From NCBI RefSeq assembly GCF_000757725.1, contig NZ_JJMU01000031.1:1-51423 (forward strand): DNA of 51,423 nt, read 5' to 3'. The position numbers and the translations under genes are program-made. The notes below the pieces were generated by a model. It was not told where the DNA came from. It worked only from the letters and a program-made list of their open reading frames with translations, and did no database searches. Of the stretch, positions 24,538 to 35,164 are shown piece after piece. The first letter of the stretch is position 1; each line of letters begins with the position of its first letter. Source of the stretch: Sphingobacterium deserti. GTDB lineage: Bacteria > Bacteroidota > Bacteroidia > Sphingobacteriales > Sphingobacteriaceae.

Positions 24538-27500
24538 ATGAAACAAAAATTACTCAGTTTTATTTTTGTGTGGACGAGCTTAATTGGCTTCACATTCGCA
24601 CAAAATCGTCAAGTGAGTGGTCGGGTAACGTCCTCAACGGATGGAGCAACTCTTGGAGGGGTTTCCGTAGCCGTAGTGGGCACGTCCAATGCCACGCAAA
24701 CCGATGGAAACGGTAGCTATTCGTTGACCGTATCTTCCAACGCGGTACTTACTTTTACCTATGTAGGTTACCAATCACAACGTGTAACTGTTGGAAATCA
24801 ATCCGTCGTTAACGTACAACTTGTAAGTGATCAGGAAATGTTAGAAGAAGTTGTTGTACAGGTTCCTTACGGTACGGTGAAGAAGACAGCTTTTACTGGA
24901 TCGGAATCTACTATCACATCGAAAACATTCGAAAAGCAACAGGTTGCTTCATTTACGAAAGCTTTAGAAGGAACAGTATCTGGTATTCAAGCCAACAGTG
25001 GTGGCGGTGCACCTGGTACAAGCGCGGATATCCGTATTCGTGGTATCGGTTCTGTTAACGCAAGTTCTTCTCCTTTGTATGTAATTGATGGTGTGCCTTA
25101 CTCGGGTTCGAATGTGGCTATATCTACGGATGATATCGAGAGTACTACTGTATTGAAAGATGCGGCTGCAACAGCACTTTACGGATCACGTGCGGCGAAC
25201 GGTGTTATCATGATCACGACAAAAAAAGGTCGTTCTAGCGAGCCTCGGTTAAATTTCACAGCTCGATTAGGCTTTTTAAACCGCGCTATTCCGGAGTATG
25301 ACCGCGTAAGCATACCTGATTATTATGAAGGAATGTGGCATGCAACAAGAAATAGATTAGCTGGTGGTAACCCCGCTAATATCACAGATGCGATTAACCA
25401 AAATGCATCAAACCAGTTGATTACTGGTCTGCGCTACAACGTTACTAATGCTGCTAACAATCAGGTTGTTTTACCAAACGGTCAATTCAACCCAGATGTA
25501 GAGATTTTATATGCTGACGACTGGCAGGATGTTTTGTTCCGCACGCCGTTCAGACAAGATTACAACTTAAACTACTCTGGCGGATCTAATAAATCCACAA
25601 GCTATGTCTCTTTCGGATACCTTAATGAGCCAGGTTATGTTAAGTTTTCAGGTTATGAGCGTTTTAATGCACGCGTGAACGTAGATACGAAAATCAAAGA
25701 CTGGTTATCATCCGGTATTAATCTAGATGGTGCTTTGGCTTATCAAGACAACGTTTCTTCCAGCGGTGGAACGGCAACAACAAATCCTTTCTATTACACA
25801 CGTATGATGGGACCTATTTATCCGGTTTGGCAACGTGATGGAGAAGGTGCATTCACCGTTGATCCGTTGACTGGTGGTCGTGTGCTGGATTGGGGTGTAA
25901 ACTCGCAGATGGGTGCTAGACCTTACGCTGGTAACTCCAACCTATTGGGTTCATTAGACCTGGATGAGCGTTCCGGAAAAATCGGTAACGTCAACTTTAA
26001 CACCTATTTAGAAGCGAAGTTCCTTAAAGACTTCACATTCCGCACAACTTTAGGTGGTAACTATTACAACAGATATACCACAACATTCCAAAACCCTGAA
26101 TTCGGGGATGCGCAAAATGTTCGTGGACGTTCAACAAAAATTCAAAACAGACAGTTGTCATTCACGTTCAACCAAGTATTGTCATGGGATAAAACCTTCA
26201 ACGAGGTGCATAACATCAATGCATTGGTGGGTCATGAAAACTACCGTTTAGAGCGTAATTTCTTATCGGCTACACGATCAGGCTTTCCATTTCCAGGAAA
26301 CTCGGAGTTAGCGCCGGGTGCTACGCTAGAGGATGCCACATCATACGCAAACTTCCACCGCATTGAAGGTTACTTTAGCCGTGTAAACTATAGCTACGAA
26401 GATAAGTATTTGTTATCAGGTAGTTTCCGTCGTGACGGTACTTCACGTTTCTTCCCAGGAAGAGATGGACAGGGTGGCAATCAATGGGGTAACTTCTATT
26501 CCGTAGGTGCAGGATGGCGCATCAGCCAAGAGAACTTCTTGAAAGATGTAAGTTGGGTAAATGAGTTGAAATTGCGTGCAAGTTACGGTGAGCAAGGTAA
26601 CGAGGGTGTTGTACAAGCGCGTGGAACAGACGAAACCGATCAAGAAGATCCAACAAATACAAACATCGATAACTTCTACGGGTGGCAGAGTTTGTATGGC
26701 TATGGCTGGAACAACGTAAATATGCCAGGTGCAATCATTGGTTCATTGCCAAACGAAGGCCTTAGCTGGGAGAAAAACAAAGCGGTTAACGTTGGTTTAG
26801 ACTTTACATTGTTCGATAGAAAGATCGATGGTACCATCGAATGGTATAACCGTGAATCGACTAACTTGTTATTCCAGGTTCCACTTCCAATGTCTACAGG
26901 TATTACTTCTATTTGGAGAAACGTAGGAACAATGTATAACCGTGGTATCGATGTACAGATTGGTTACAATGCCATTCGTAACACAGATTTTGACTGGAGA
27001 ATAGATCTTAATTTCAGTCACTACAAAAATAGAATCACGAAGTTGCCAGCAGAAAGCCGTGAAAACGGTATCATTAGCGGTACGAAGAAGTTGATGGAAG
27101 GTGAAGATTTGTATCAATTCTGGTTGAGAGATTACGCCGGCGTAGATGCAAATAACGGAGATGCGCTTTGGTACAGAGACGAATTGGATCAACAAGGTAA
27201 TGTTACTGGCCGTACAACGACAAATAACGTGAATCAAGCGACTTACTACTACCACGGTTCTGCTATTCCTGACCTTGTAGGTGGTATGACAAACTCGTTC
27301 CGTTACAAACAATTCGATCTTTCCGTATTGTTGACTTACCAAATCGGTGGTAAATTTTATGATGGAAATTACGCGTCCTTGATGCATGCAGGAAACTATG
27401 GTACACACTGGCATACAGATATCTTGAATGCTTGGAAACAGCCTGGTGACCAAACTGACGTTCCACGTTTGCAAAACAACATCCCAGGTGCGGGTGCTCC

Positions 27501-27756
27501 AAATGCAGCGTCATCTCGTTTCTTATTTGATGCATCTTACATGAATGTGAAAAACATCACGTTAGGATACAATTTCGATAAGACATGGATCTCAAGAGCA
27601 GGTTTATCAGGATTACGTGTATTTGCGAACGTAGACAATGCGGTGATTTTTACAAGCAGAAGAGGTATGGATCCACAACGCGCGTTTACAGGAACGGCAG
27701 ATTATACTTACCCAACTATGCGTAACTTCACTTTTGGTGTAACGATAGGTTTATAA
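24538..27756 (+). CDS. SusC/RagA-family TonB-dependent receptor (pair 1)
   Basis: 1072 aa from the ATG at 24538; an upstream TTG (24505) lies in the leader. Signal peptide MKQKLLSFIFVWTSLIGFTFA, cleaved before QN. Then a carboxypeptidase-regulatory-like domain (~22-100), the TonB-box region EEVVVQVPYGTVKK, and the plug with IRIRGIGSVNASSSPLYVIDGVPY and ALYGSRAANGVIMITTKKG. A large barrel ends NFTFGVTIGL; the terminal Leu replaces the usual Phe. It forms the TonB-driven outer-membrane pore of a SusCD nutrient importer; ligand unknown. The SusD partner starts 11 bases later. Confidence 0.95.
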   Translation: MKQKLLSFIFVWTSLIGFTFAQNRQVSGRVTSSTDGATLGGVSVAVVGTSNATQTDGNGSYSLTVSSNAVLTFTYVGYQSQRVTVGNQSVVNVQLVSDQEMLEEVVVQVPYGTVKKTAFTGSESTITSKTFEKQQVASFTKALEGTVSGIQANSGGGAPGTSADIRIRGIGSVNASSSPLYVIDGVPYSGSNVAISTDDIESTTVLKDAAATALYGSRAANGVIMITTKKGRSSEPRLNFTARLGFLNRAIPEYDRVSIPDYYEGMWHATRNRLAGGNPANITDAINQNASNQLITGLRYNVTNAANNQVVLPNGQFNPDVEILYADDWQDVLFRTPFRQDYNLNYSGGSNKSTSYVSFGYLNEPGYVKFSGYERFNARVNVDTKIKDWLSSGINLDGALAYQDNVSSSGGTATTNPFYYTRMMGPIYPVWQRDGEGAFTVDPLTGGRVLDWGVNSQMGARPYAGNSNLLGSLDLDERSGKIGNVNFNTYLEAKFLKDFTFRTTLGGNYYNRYTTTFQNPEFGDAQNVRGRSTKIQNRQLSFTFNQVLSWDKTFNEVHNINALVGHENYRLERNFLSATRSGFPFPGNSELAPGATLEDATSYANFHRIEGYFSRVNYSYEDKYLLSGSFRRDGTSRFFPGRDGQGGNQWGNFYSVGAGWRISQENFLKDVSWVNELKLRASYGEQGNEGVVQARGTDETDQEDPTNTNIDNFYGWQSLYGYGWNNVNMPGAIIGSLPNEGLSWEKNKAVNVGLDFTLFDRKIDGTIEWYNRESTNLLFQVPLPMSTGITSIWRNVGTMYNRGIDVQIGYNAIRNTDFDWRIDLNFSHYKNRITKLPAESRENGIISGTKKLMEGEDLYQFWLRDYAGVDANNGDALWYRDELDQQGNVTGRTTTNNVNQATYYYHGSAIPDLVGGMTNSFRYKQFDLSVLLTYQIGGKFYDGNYASLMHAGNYGTHWHTDILNAWKQPGDQTDVPRLQNNIPGAGAPNAASSRFLFDASYMNVKNITLGYNFDKTWISRAGLSGLRVFANVDNAVIFTSRRGMDPQRAFTGTADYTYPTMRNFTFGVTIGL

Positions 27757-27767
27757 TAGACAATAAC

Positions 27768-29270
27768 ATGAATAGAATATATAAACAATTAGCTGTAGCT
27801 GCGTTAGCCTTTACGGTGCTAGCTACGGGTTGTAGCAAAGATTATCTAGAAACAAATCCTACTGACGAAGTAAGTGCGGATTTAGTTTTCACGACTACTG
27901 ATGGAGCGATGGTTGCACTGAACGGTACCATCCGTACTATGTACAGCTCCTTAACAAACCATAGTAACTTCGGACAAAAATCATATGATCTGACATCAGA
28001 TATGATGGGCGAAGACATGATTTTGCATACGCAAGGATATAACTATTACACCGGCGAATATAATTATGCAGCATTTAGTAATGCGAATCCAAGCCAAAGG
28101 CCTGACCGTACTTGGTTTTACTACTACCGCATTATTAACAATGCAAACAGAATTATCGCACAAGTGCCAAATGCTACTGGTTCTCAGGAAGAGAAAGATC
28201 TTATCACAGGTCAAGCCTTAGCTTTGCGTGCACACTCCTACTTTTATTTAGTTAACTTCTTTTCTAAGTATGGTGATCAAAATCCAGGGGTGCCACTTTA
28301 CACGGAGCCTACAACAGAAGGAAATCCACGCGGTACAGTGAAGGAAGTGTACGATCAAATTTTTGCTGATCTTACACAAGCGGAAACTTTGTTAGAAGGA
28401 AAGTCTCGTGCCCATCTGTCGCACGTCGATCTTGCTACTGCACAAGGGATTTATGCCCGTGTAGCTTTGCAACATGGAGACTACGCTAAAGCTATTGAAA
28501 TGGCTGATAAAGCTATTGCAAATAGTGGCGCTACTTTGTTCACAACTTCCGAGTATACCGCGTCTGGTTTCAACACCTTAAGCGCTTCAGAATGGCTATG
28601 GGGTGGCGAAGTGAATGTAGAACAAGCAACGATCTTCGCATCTTTCTATTCTCACATGGATAACAGACCGGCTACAGGCGGTTATGCAGCATTAGGTGGA
28701 CAAAAGAAGATCACGAAATCGCTGTATGATAAAATCCCTGCGGGTGATGTGAGAAAGACGCTTTTCCAAGCAGAGCAAAATGAAGATATTCCTATCTATT
28801 CGCAGCTGAAATTTCAGTTGAGACAATCAGGAAACTGGGCATCGGATTATTTATTTATGCGTTTAGCAGAGCTTTATCTTGTGAAAGCGGAATCTGAAGC
28901 TCGCGTAGGTCAAGCTGCAGCAGCTGTTCAAACCTTGACTAGCTTGGTAAGCACACGCTATCCGGCATACACTGCAGCGGGATTAGCAGGCGATGCATTA
29001 CTGAATGAAATCTTATTGCAACGGAAGATCGAATTGTGGGGCGAAGGTTTCAGTATTTTAGATATCAAGCGCCTTGGTAAAGGTTTGAACCGTCCTACAG
29101 GTGATGGTAACCATGGTGGTGGAAATCTAAACGGCGATGGCGGAAGCAATTTCTCGCCAGGCTTCACAACGTTGCCTGCCACATCAAACAAATGGTTGTT
29201 TGCCATTCCACAGGATGAGTTAAATGCAAACAAGGCGTTGACTATCGCTGATCAAAATCCGTCAAACTAG
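27768..29270 (+). CDS. SusD/RagB-family nutrient-binding lipoprotein (pair 1)
   Basis: 500 aa. Lipobox LATGC with lipidated C22 followed by SKD, matching the surface-export signal of Bacteroidota lipoproteins. SusD-like helical TPR scaffold with ALALRAHSYFYLVNFF and the C-terminal RKIELWGEGFSILDIKRLGKG signature. A Gly/Asn-rich loop (GDGNHGGGNLNGDGG) precedes the C-terminus. It caps SusC1 and captures the ligand. No neighbouring enzyme hints at the substrate. A terminator follows. Confidence 0.95.
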   Translation: MNRIYKQLAVAALAFTVLATGCSKDYLETNPTDEVSADLVFTTTDGAMVALNGTIRTMYSSLTNHSNFGQKSYDLTSDMMGEDMILHTQGYNYYTGEYNYAAFSNANPSQRPDRTWFYYYRIINNANRIIAQVPNATGSQEEKDLITGQALALRAHSYFYLVNFFSKYGDQNPGVPLYTEPTTEGNPRGTVKEVYDQIFADLTQAETLLEGKSRAHLSHVDLATAQGIYARVALQHGDYAKAIEMADKAIANSGATLFTTSEYTASGFNTLSASEWLWGGEVNVEQATIFASFYSHMDNRPATGGYAALGGQKKITKSLYDKIPAGDVRKTLFQAEQNEDIPIYSQLKFQLRQSGNWASDYLFMRLAELYLVKAESEARVGQAAAAVQTLTSLVSTRYPAYTAAGLAGDALLNEILLQRKIELWGEGFSILDIKRLGKGLNRPTGDGNHGGGNLNGDGGSNFSPGFTTLPATSNKWLFAIPQDELNANKALTIADQNPSN

Positions 29271-29298
29271 TCAGTAAATAATTAATATAAGTTTCTCG

Positions 29299-29337
29299 AA
29301 AAGGGGTTGATGCCATGTGGTATCAGCCCCTTTTTGT
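29299..29337 (+). terminator. Intrinsic terminator after susD1
   Basis: GGGGTTGATGCC and GGTATCAGCCCC (with G-U pairs) form a 12-bp stem around a 4-base loop, followed by TTTTTG and preceded by AAAA. Confidence 0.88.
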
Positions 29338-29665
29338 TTGTTGCTTGAGCAACTGCATGCCTCTACCAGCACCTTTTCGCTATCTGGCGGTAGGGCCGCT
29401 CCATACTTTTCAGAGTTTACTAACTGCACTTTTTGAGTGGTACTCTTTGGCGTCTCCTTGACTCGATTTCAACGATATATGTGGTAATAGGTCACAAATT
29501 GGATAGCTAATGTTAGCCTAGGCGTGGCTTTCTTTAATTTCACTCTTTATTGAAATTCAATATTTTATGATTTCCGACTGGTTTACGAGTTTTTATTTCA
29601 ACTAATACACCTTTATTGATATTAGTTATCAATGGAATATGTTTTTGCAACTTTTTTGTTAAATG
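29338..29665. other. Gene-free spacer between pairs 1 and 2
   Basis: About 330 bases without a usable ORF, RNA gene or repeat that I can recognise; becomes very AT-rich towards the pair 2 promoter. Confidence 0.6.
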
Positions 29666-29698
29666 TTTTGTAAGTAAGCATTAAATGATCTACATTAG
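29666..29698 (+). promoter_or_regulatory. susC2 promoter (P2)
   Basis: TTTTG (29666-29670), 20-base spacer, TACATTAG (29691-29698). The -7 box departs from TAnnTTTG but resembles those of pairs 3 and 4. Predicted leader ~75 bases. Confidence 0.6.
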
Positions 29699-29779
29699 CA
29701 CCGTTGTTGTTATTTAACATTATTTAACACAATAAAATAAGACCAACTAATTTTGAATTTTTTAACTAACAATCTACAT

Positions 29780-32700
29780 ATGAAACAAAAATTACTCAGT
29801 TTTATTTTTGTGCTGACGTGCCTGATAGGTGTGTCCTTTGCGCAAAATCGGCAAGTGAGTGGTAAAGTCACTTCCGCAACAGATGGTTCGCCCATTAGTG
29901 GTGTTTCCGTTGCAGTCGTGGGAACCTCAGTTGCTACGCAGACGGATGAGTTGGGTAACTATTCGATAGCGGTTAGCACATCTACTTCAGCACTGTTGGT
30001 ATCTTACATTGGCTATAATAGCCAGCGGATAATCGTAGGAACTCAAAATGAAATTAATGTTCAGCTGATGAGTAACGAGGAAGCGTTACAAGAGGTGGTA
30101 GTTACGGCTTACGGAACCCAAACAAAAGAGTCTATAGCCGGGTCTATATCAACGTTAAAATCAGAGGATTTACAGCAAGTTCAGACAGCAAATGTTGTGC
30201 AATCCCTTGCAGGTAAAGTTGGTGGTGTACAAATCCGCTCTACTACTGGGCAACCGGGGGCGGCAGCTACAGTGCGCTTTAGAGGACTAGGATCTATATC
30301 ATCTTCGAATGATCCTTTATATGTAGTAGATGGTGTTCCTTACAACGGTGATATTGCTGCTATTTCGTCTCAAGATATCGAAGAAATGTCCTTCCTGAAA
30401 GATGCTGCTGCTAACGCCTTATATGGAAGTAGGGGGGCAAATGGTGTCATCATTATTACGACAAAAAAAGGACGAAATAATAACCGTGTTGATATTTCTG
30501 TTGAATCTCGGGCAGGTATAAACTCAAGAGCTACGAAAGATTACGACTATATAGCAGATCCTTCTGAGTACTACGAGTTAAGATGGCAACGACTTCGTTT
30601 GGGAGAACTCTCTAATGGTGCTGCGGATGTTGATGCAAGGACAACTGCTTCAAACACCTTATTCAATGATTTAAGGTATAACATTTTTGACGTAGCAAAT
30701 AATCAAATTGTAGATCCAACAACAGGAAAAATCAATCCTGGTGCTACGAGGCTATACCATGACAATTGGAACGATTATCTTTTCGAAAATAGTGTCAGAC
30801 ATGAGCACTCTTTGAATATGAGATATGGTAACGATAAGATATCATCATATCTCTCAGGTAGCTACTTAAAAGACAATGGATACGTGGTTAACTCAGGTTT
30901 TGACAGAATTGCGGCTCGTGCAAACTTAGAGTTTAGGCCGTATGACTTTGCAAAAATTGGCGGAAACGTCAACTTTGCTAGTACTAAGGCTCGGGATCCA
31001 CAATCAGGTAAAGGTTCCGGGACATATTCCAATTTGTTTTCTTGGACTAGGAGTATAGCACCTATTTACCCAGTATTTGCGAGAGGACAAAATGGCGAGA
31101 TACTTAGAAATACTGAAGGACGGGAATTGTATGACTGGGGCCGCGGTGAGACTATAAATCCAGATGGTTCTGTCGCAACAAGACCTTACATTACAAATAT
31201 GAATCCATATGCTTCTACTTTGCTGGATGTACAAACAAATAATAATTCAAATATTAGCTTCCGAACATATGCATCATTCGATTTCCTAAAACATTTCAAC
31301 TTCACCTATAATTTAGGGTATGACTTTATTGCAGGTAACAGACTTCGGTATGGCAATAGCGAAGGCGGAGATGATTCGCAATATGGCGGAATGATCACTA
31401 ATGCTCTGACGCACGAAAGCACATTGACAAATCAGCAATTGCTAACTTATGATAACAAGTTTGGAGAACATAACATTAACCTCTTGATTGGGCATGAAAC
31501 ATCTGACTATCTTAACAAGATGATTGCCGGTACAAAGAGTGTTATTGTAATACCAAATGAGAATTTCCTATCTAATGCAAGTAAATTTAGCTCGTTAAAT
31601 GGCTATAATGACATTTACAAAGTTGAAGGTTATCTATCTAAACTTACTTACAGCTACAGCAATCGTTATTACTTAAACGCTTCTTTTAGAAGAGATGGCT
31701 CTTCTGTATTCCACCCCGATCACCGTTGGGGAAATTTCTACGGCCTAGGAGGCGCTTGGATAGCCTCAAATGAAGATTTCTTGAAATCTATGGATGCGAT
31801 TTCAAATTTAAAATTGAAGGTTAGTTACGGCGAGCAAGGTAATGATAATCTCTTTTATCCAACGTATGTCACTATGGATCACCGTAGCCATTTTGGATTC
31901 GCAAGAAACTATTATCCTTATATGGATCAGTTTGAAATTACAGCGGATGCTGATGGTAATCCTTCTATAAAGCAAGTGTATCACGGAACAGAAGATTTGA
32001 AATGGGAAGTCTCGCGGAATTTCAATACTGGTTTCGAACTAGGTTTATTCGATAATAGACTGAATGTCGATTTCGAATTCTTCATACGTAAAGTATCAGA
32101 TATGTTATTCAACTTTCCGCAAGCTCCATCTTCTGGGATACCAGCGGTTTCTCGTAACATAGGTGATATGCAAAATAAAGGGGTCGAGTTGTCCATTGAT
32201 GGTGATGTTGTTCGTACAGATAATTGGAACCTGAATCTTTGGGCAAACGCGACACATTACAAAAACCGGATCACAAGATTGCCTCAGCCTTTTGTAAATG
32301 CGGGAATTTTCCGTTTTGCAGAAGGTGAAAGCGCATATACTTATTACTTGCGTGAATTTGCTACTGTTGACCGTAATACTGGGTTAGGTAGTTGGTACGT
32401 AGGAGATACGGATCCTATAACAGGCAAATCTACCGGCGAGAAAACCACTACAGATACACATTCTGCTGCAACTCAGTTTTTAAGTGATAAAACAGCGCAT
32501 CCAGATCTCTACGGTGGCTTTGGATTGAACCTGAGATATAAGAAGCTATCTTTCAATGCCGGTTTTGCTTATCAAATTGGTGGTTATGTATATGATAATG
32601 TATATCAAGGTTTCTTTATCGAAGACACAGGTATGGGCAATAGTGGCGCTAATTTCCACAAGGATGCTTATCAAACTTGGTCTCCCGAGAATCCTGATGC

Positions 32701-33010
32701 TTCCTTGCCAATAATGGCCAATCAAGGATTAAACCAATATAATACATCTGATTTATTTCTAGTTTCTGCCAACTATCTTAGTTTAGAGAATTTTGGATTG
32801 AGCTACGACTTTTCAGGACAAACTTTTGACAGAATAGGAATAAAGAATGCAAGAGTAAGTGTTTTGGGAAATAATCTTTTTATGATATCCAAGCGGCAGG
32901 GATTAGATCCAAGAATGATGCAACTCGGTGGAGATATTAACAATGGCTTGTCGCTTAATAGTTATTCATTATTGCGTAGTATTTCTTTAGGCTTGTCTAT
33001 TAATTTTTAA
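29780..33010 (+). CDS. SusC/RagA-family TonB-dependent receptor (pair 2)
   Basis: 1076 aa from the ATG at 29780; the in-frame ATG at 29753 lies in the leader. The first 33 bases are identical to susC1. Signal peptide ends GVSFA before QNRQVSG. A carboxypeptidase-like domain is followed by EEVVVTAYGTQTKESIAGS (canonical TonB-box region). The plug has VRFRGLGSISSSNDPLYVVDGVPY and ALYGSRGANGVIIITTKKG; the barrel ends SLGLSINF. It makes a TonB-powered import pore with the SusD2 lid, whose gene starts 4 bases after. Substrate unknown. Confidence 0.95.
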   Translation: MKQKLLSFIFVLTCLIGVSFAQNRQVSGKVTSATDGSPISGVSVAVVGTSVATQTDELGNYSIAVSTSTSALLVSYIGYNSQRIIVGTQNEINVQLMSNEEALQEVVVTAYGTQTKESIAGSISTLKSEDLQQVQTANVVQSLAGKVGGVQIRSTTGQPGAAATVRFRGLGSISSSNDPLYVVDGVPYNGDIAAISSQDIEEMSFLKDAAANALYGSRGANGVIIITTKKGRNNNRVDISVESRAGINSRATKDYDYIADPSEYYELRWQRLRLGELSNGAADVDARTTASNTLFNDLRYNIFDVANNQIVDPTTGKINPGATRLYHDNWNDYLFENSVRHEHSLNMRYGNDKISSYLSGSYLKDNGYVVNSGFDRIAARANLEFRPYDFAKIGGNVNFASTKARDPQSGKGSGTYSNLFSWTRSIAPIYPVFARGQNGEILRNTEGRELYDWGRGETINPDGSVATRPYITNMNPYASTLLDVQTNNNSNISFRTYASFDFLKHFNFTYNLGYDFIAGNRLRYGNSEGGDDSQYGGMITNALTHESTLTNQQLLTYDNKFGEHNINLLIGHETSDYLNKMIAGTKSVIVIPNENFLSNASKFSSLNGYNDIYKVEGYLSKLTYSYSNRYYLNASFRRDGSSVFHPDHRWGNFYGLGGAWIASNEDFLKSMDAISNLKLKVSYGEQGNDNLFYPTYVTMDHRSHFGFARNYYPYMDQFEITADADGNPSIKQVYHGTEDLKWEVSRNFNTGFELGLFDNRLNVDFEFFIRKVSDMLFNFPQAPSSGIPAVSRNIGDMQNKGVELSIDGDVVRTDNWNLNLWANATHYKNRITRLPQPFVNAGIFRFAEGESAYTYYLREFATVDRNTGLGSWYVGDTDPITGKSTGEKTTTDTHSAATQFLSDKTAHPDLYGGFGLNLRYKKLSFNAGFAYQIGGYVYDNVYQGFFIEDTGMGNSGANFHKDAYQTWSPENPDASLPIMANQGLNQYNTSDLFLVSANYLSLENFGLSYDFSGQTFDRIGIKNARVSVLGNNLFMISKRQGLDPRMMQLGGDINNGLSLNSYSLLRSISLGLSINF

Positions 33011-33014
33011 AAGA

Positions 33015-34463
33015 ATGAAAAAAGTAAACAAATTTATAGGTATTGTCGCAGCGGGACTATTGTTTTCTGCCTGTAGCAAAGAATATTTAAATATCGACCC
33101 CCAGTCTACCATAAATTCTGAACAGTTAGGCTCTTCGTCTGCAGCGACTTTGGGAACGCTCAAAGGGGTATATGCTACACTAAGATCCGCGCTAACTACA
33201 GGTTATGCTGGTCACGAAGACTATGGTCATAAGGGCGTGCTCTCGGTAATTGATTTAATGGGGAATGATGTCATTATGAATAACTTAAACTGGGGCGGAT
33301 TCAATTATAACTATACTGGGCGTGTGTCTACTAACGCAAGAGCTCATTATCCATGGTTTACCTATTACACCCAAATAAAAAACGTCAATACCATTATTAA
33401 CAATGTGGATGAAAACACAGATGATGTCGAATTGAAGGGTATCCGTGGACAGGCATTGGCTCTAAGAGGCTATTTTCACTTTATGTTGGCTAGAATATAC
33501 GGGCCAACATATGTTGGCAATGAATCCGACTTGAGTGTGCCTATTAACGCAGCAACGCTTTCGTCCAAAAGAAATACTGTCGCGGAGGTCTACGCGCAGA
33601 TAGAGAGTGATCTTACAAACGCGGTGGAAGCATTGGAAGGATATTCTCGTCCTAGTAAAGAATTGCTGGATAAAAGCGTAGCTCAAGCTTTTTTAGCTGA
33701 TGTTTATTTGGAAATGGGAAAATACAGCGAGGCGGCGGTAACAGCAAACGCTGCTAGACAAGGGTATACCTTGTTGACTGAAGCGGGGTGGAAAAACGGT
33801 TTTTATGACATCAATCAAGACGAGACGATGTGGGGGGCAGATTTAAATGCGGAATTGACGACATTTGTGGCAAATTTCTTTTCACATTTCGATAATACAA
33901 ATACTGGGTACTCTGAAGGTGGAAATATCGCTATCGATCGTCGTCTTTATGATGCTATGTCTGAAACCGATTACCGAAAAGCGATGTTTCAAGGAGGCAC
34001 TAGCGGTGCCTTTGAAGGGGTCTCGTATGGTCCATACATAAGTTACAAATTTCGTGATTTGACTACTGACCGAGTTTCTGGTGATTATATTTATCTCCGG
34101 TCAGCAGCGCTTTACTACATCGAAGCAGAGGCTTTGGCACGTTCAGGAAATGAACAGGCAGCAAAAGATGTTCTTTATGAAATTACAAGTGCTCGTGATC
34201 CACAATATGTGAAATCTGCAGCGGCAGGTCAAGCTCTTTTGACAGAAATTTTAACACAAAAGAGGATTGAGCTTTGGGGAGAAGGTTTTGCTTGGTTTGA
34301 TCTTAAGCGCTTGAGTCAACCCGTTGAACGTGATTATGCAGGTACAAACCATCCTACTTATGGCCGTTTTAATATCCCAGTAGGTGATAATAGATTTTTA
34401 TTTATGATCCCGCAGGCAGAGCTTGATGCTAATCCTGATATACTACCCAACAATCCGCAATAG
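33015..34463 (+). CDS. SusD/RagB-family nutrient-binding lipoprotein (pair 2)
   Basis: 482 aa. Lipobox LFSAC (C20) followed by SKEYL, a surface-export type start. Body with ALALRGYFHFMLARIYGPTYVG and the C-terminal KRIELWGEGFAWFDLKRLSQPVERDY typical of RagB/SusD. It is expected to bind the ligand and close over SusC2. The gene is 4 bases after susC2 and is followed by hairpins rather than a textbook terminator. Confidence 0.95.
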   Translation: MKKVNKFIGIVAAGLLFSACSKEYLNIDPQSTINSEQLGSSSAATLGTLKGVYATLRSALTTGYAGHEDYGHKGVLSVIDLMGNDVIMNNLNWGGFNYNYTGRVSTNARAHYPWFTYYTQIKNVNTIINNVDENTDDVELKGIRGQALALRGYFHFMLARIYGPTYVGNESDLSVPINAATLSSKRNTVAEVYAQIESDLTNAVEALEGYSRPSKELLDKSVAQAFLADVYLEMGKYSEAAVTANAARQGYTLLTEAGWKNGFYDINQDETMWGADLNAELTTFVANFFSHFDNTNTGYSEGGNIAIDRRLYDAMSETDYRKAMFQGGTSGAFEGVSYGPYISYKFRDLTTDRVSGDYIYLRSAALYYIEAEALARSGNEQAAKDVLYEITSARDPQYVKSAAAGQALLTEILTQKRIELWGEGFAWFDLKRLSQPVERDYAGTNHPTYGRFNIPVGDNRFLFMIPQAELDANPDILPNNPQ

Positions 34464-34535
34464 TATATTTTCGCCTTAAGAGCGATTTTTATTAAATCAC
34501 CTTTAAGGCCTTATAAAGATCAAACGTTTCGAGCA

Positions 34536-34572
34536 ATGTACCCCCGACACAGGAAAAGTTTTGGGGGTACAT
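34536..34572 (+). terminator. Strong hairpin downstream of susD2
   Basis: Perfect 10-bp arms ATGTACCCCC (34536-34545) and GGGGGTACAT (34563-34572) around 17 bases. No T-run follows, so it could be an mRNA 3'-end stabiliser or a weak terminator. A second, weaker inverted repeat (GCCTTAA/TTAAGGC) lies just upstream. Confidence 0.55.
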
Positions 34573-35126
34573 CGTTTAATACACCTGTTAATTTTAACAT
34601 ATTGAAAAATATTCAACATTATTGGTCGTTTGATTTTTATATATCACTTCTATTACAATTCATTAATCCTTTTTACACAATACTCCTTGCAGGGATTTTT
34701 ATCAATTACTGATATCACGGAATATTATTTGAGTAATTGTGGTTTGGTGAAAAAATGCAATACACATTCGAATGCAGATGATACATATTGAAATTGCAAT
34801 AGGAAATTAAAAATAGTTAAAAATGCAGATTGATAAGCATAAATATGTCTAGATAAAATGGCACGCTGTGAAGCCATTACGAAATTTGGTGAATCTAGAA
34901 ATAATCACGGCTTTTACAGATCAAATACCAGTTCTCTCAGAAATTGCACAAAAGCAAATATCCTATTACAAATCCCCGACCTCATCACTTATTTTTTTAT
35001 GCAACTATAAATTCAATCTTTTTGAAAAAAATATGGTCACGAACAGTACCAACGCTTGTTTTCAAAATATTTTGAGTGATAAATCCAAATAATTTTTCAA
35101 AAAAATAGGTCATTTTTTGTTTTTTA
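34573..35126. other. AT-rich gene-free spacer before pair 3
   Basis: About 550 bases. One 74-codon frame with a GTG start (34868-35092) is present, but its composition looks like translated AT-rich spacer and no family is recognised. Nothing else supported. Confidence 0.5.
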
Positions 35127-35158
35127 TTTTGATGTTGTTGTTTTTGCATTTATATTAG
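35127..35158 (+). promoter_or_regulatory. susC3 promoter (P3)
   Basis: TTTTG (35127-35131), 19-base spacer, TATATTAG (35151-35158). Predicted start ~35165, which leaves a ~383-base leader before the susC3 ATG. Confidence 0.65.
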
Positions 35159-35164
35159 CAACGG

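Noticed and set aside
26869..27474. 201-codon antisense frame within susC1
   Set aside because: Lies wholly inside a clearly coding susC gene; composition is that of a shadow frame.
34868..35092. 74-codon frame in the spacer before pair 3
   Set aside because: GTG start, AT-rich spacer composition, no motif or signal, no link to neighbours; likely chance.
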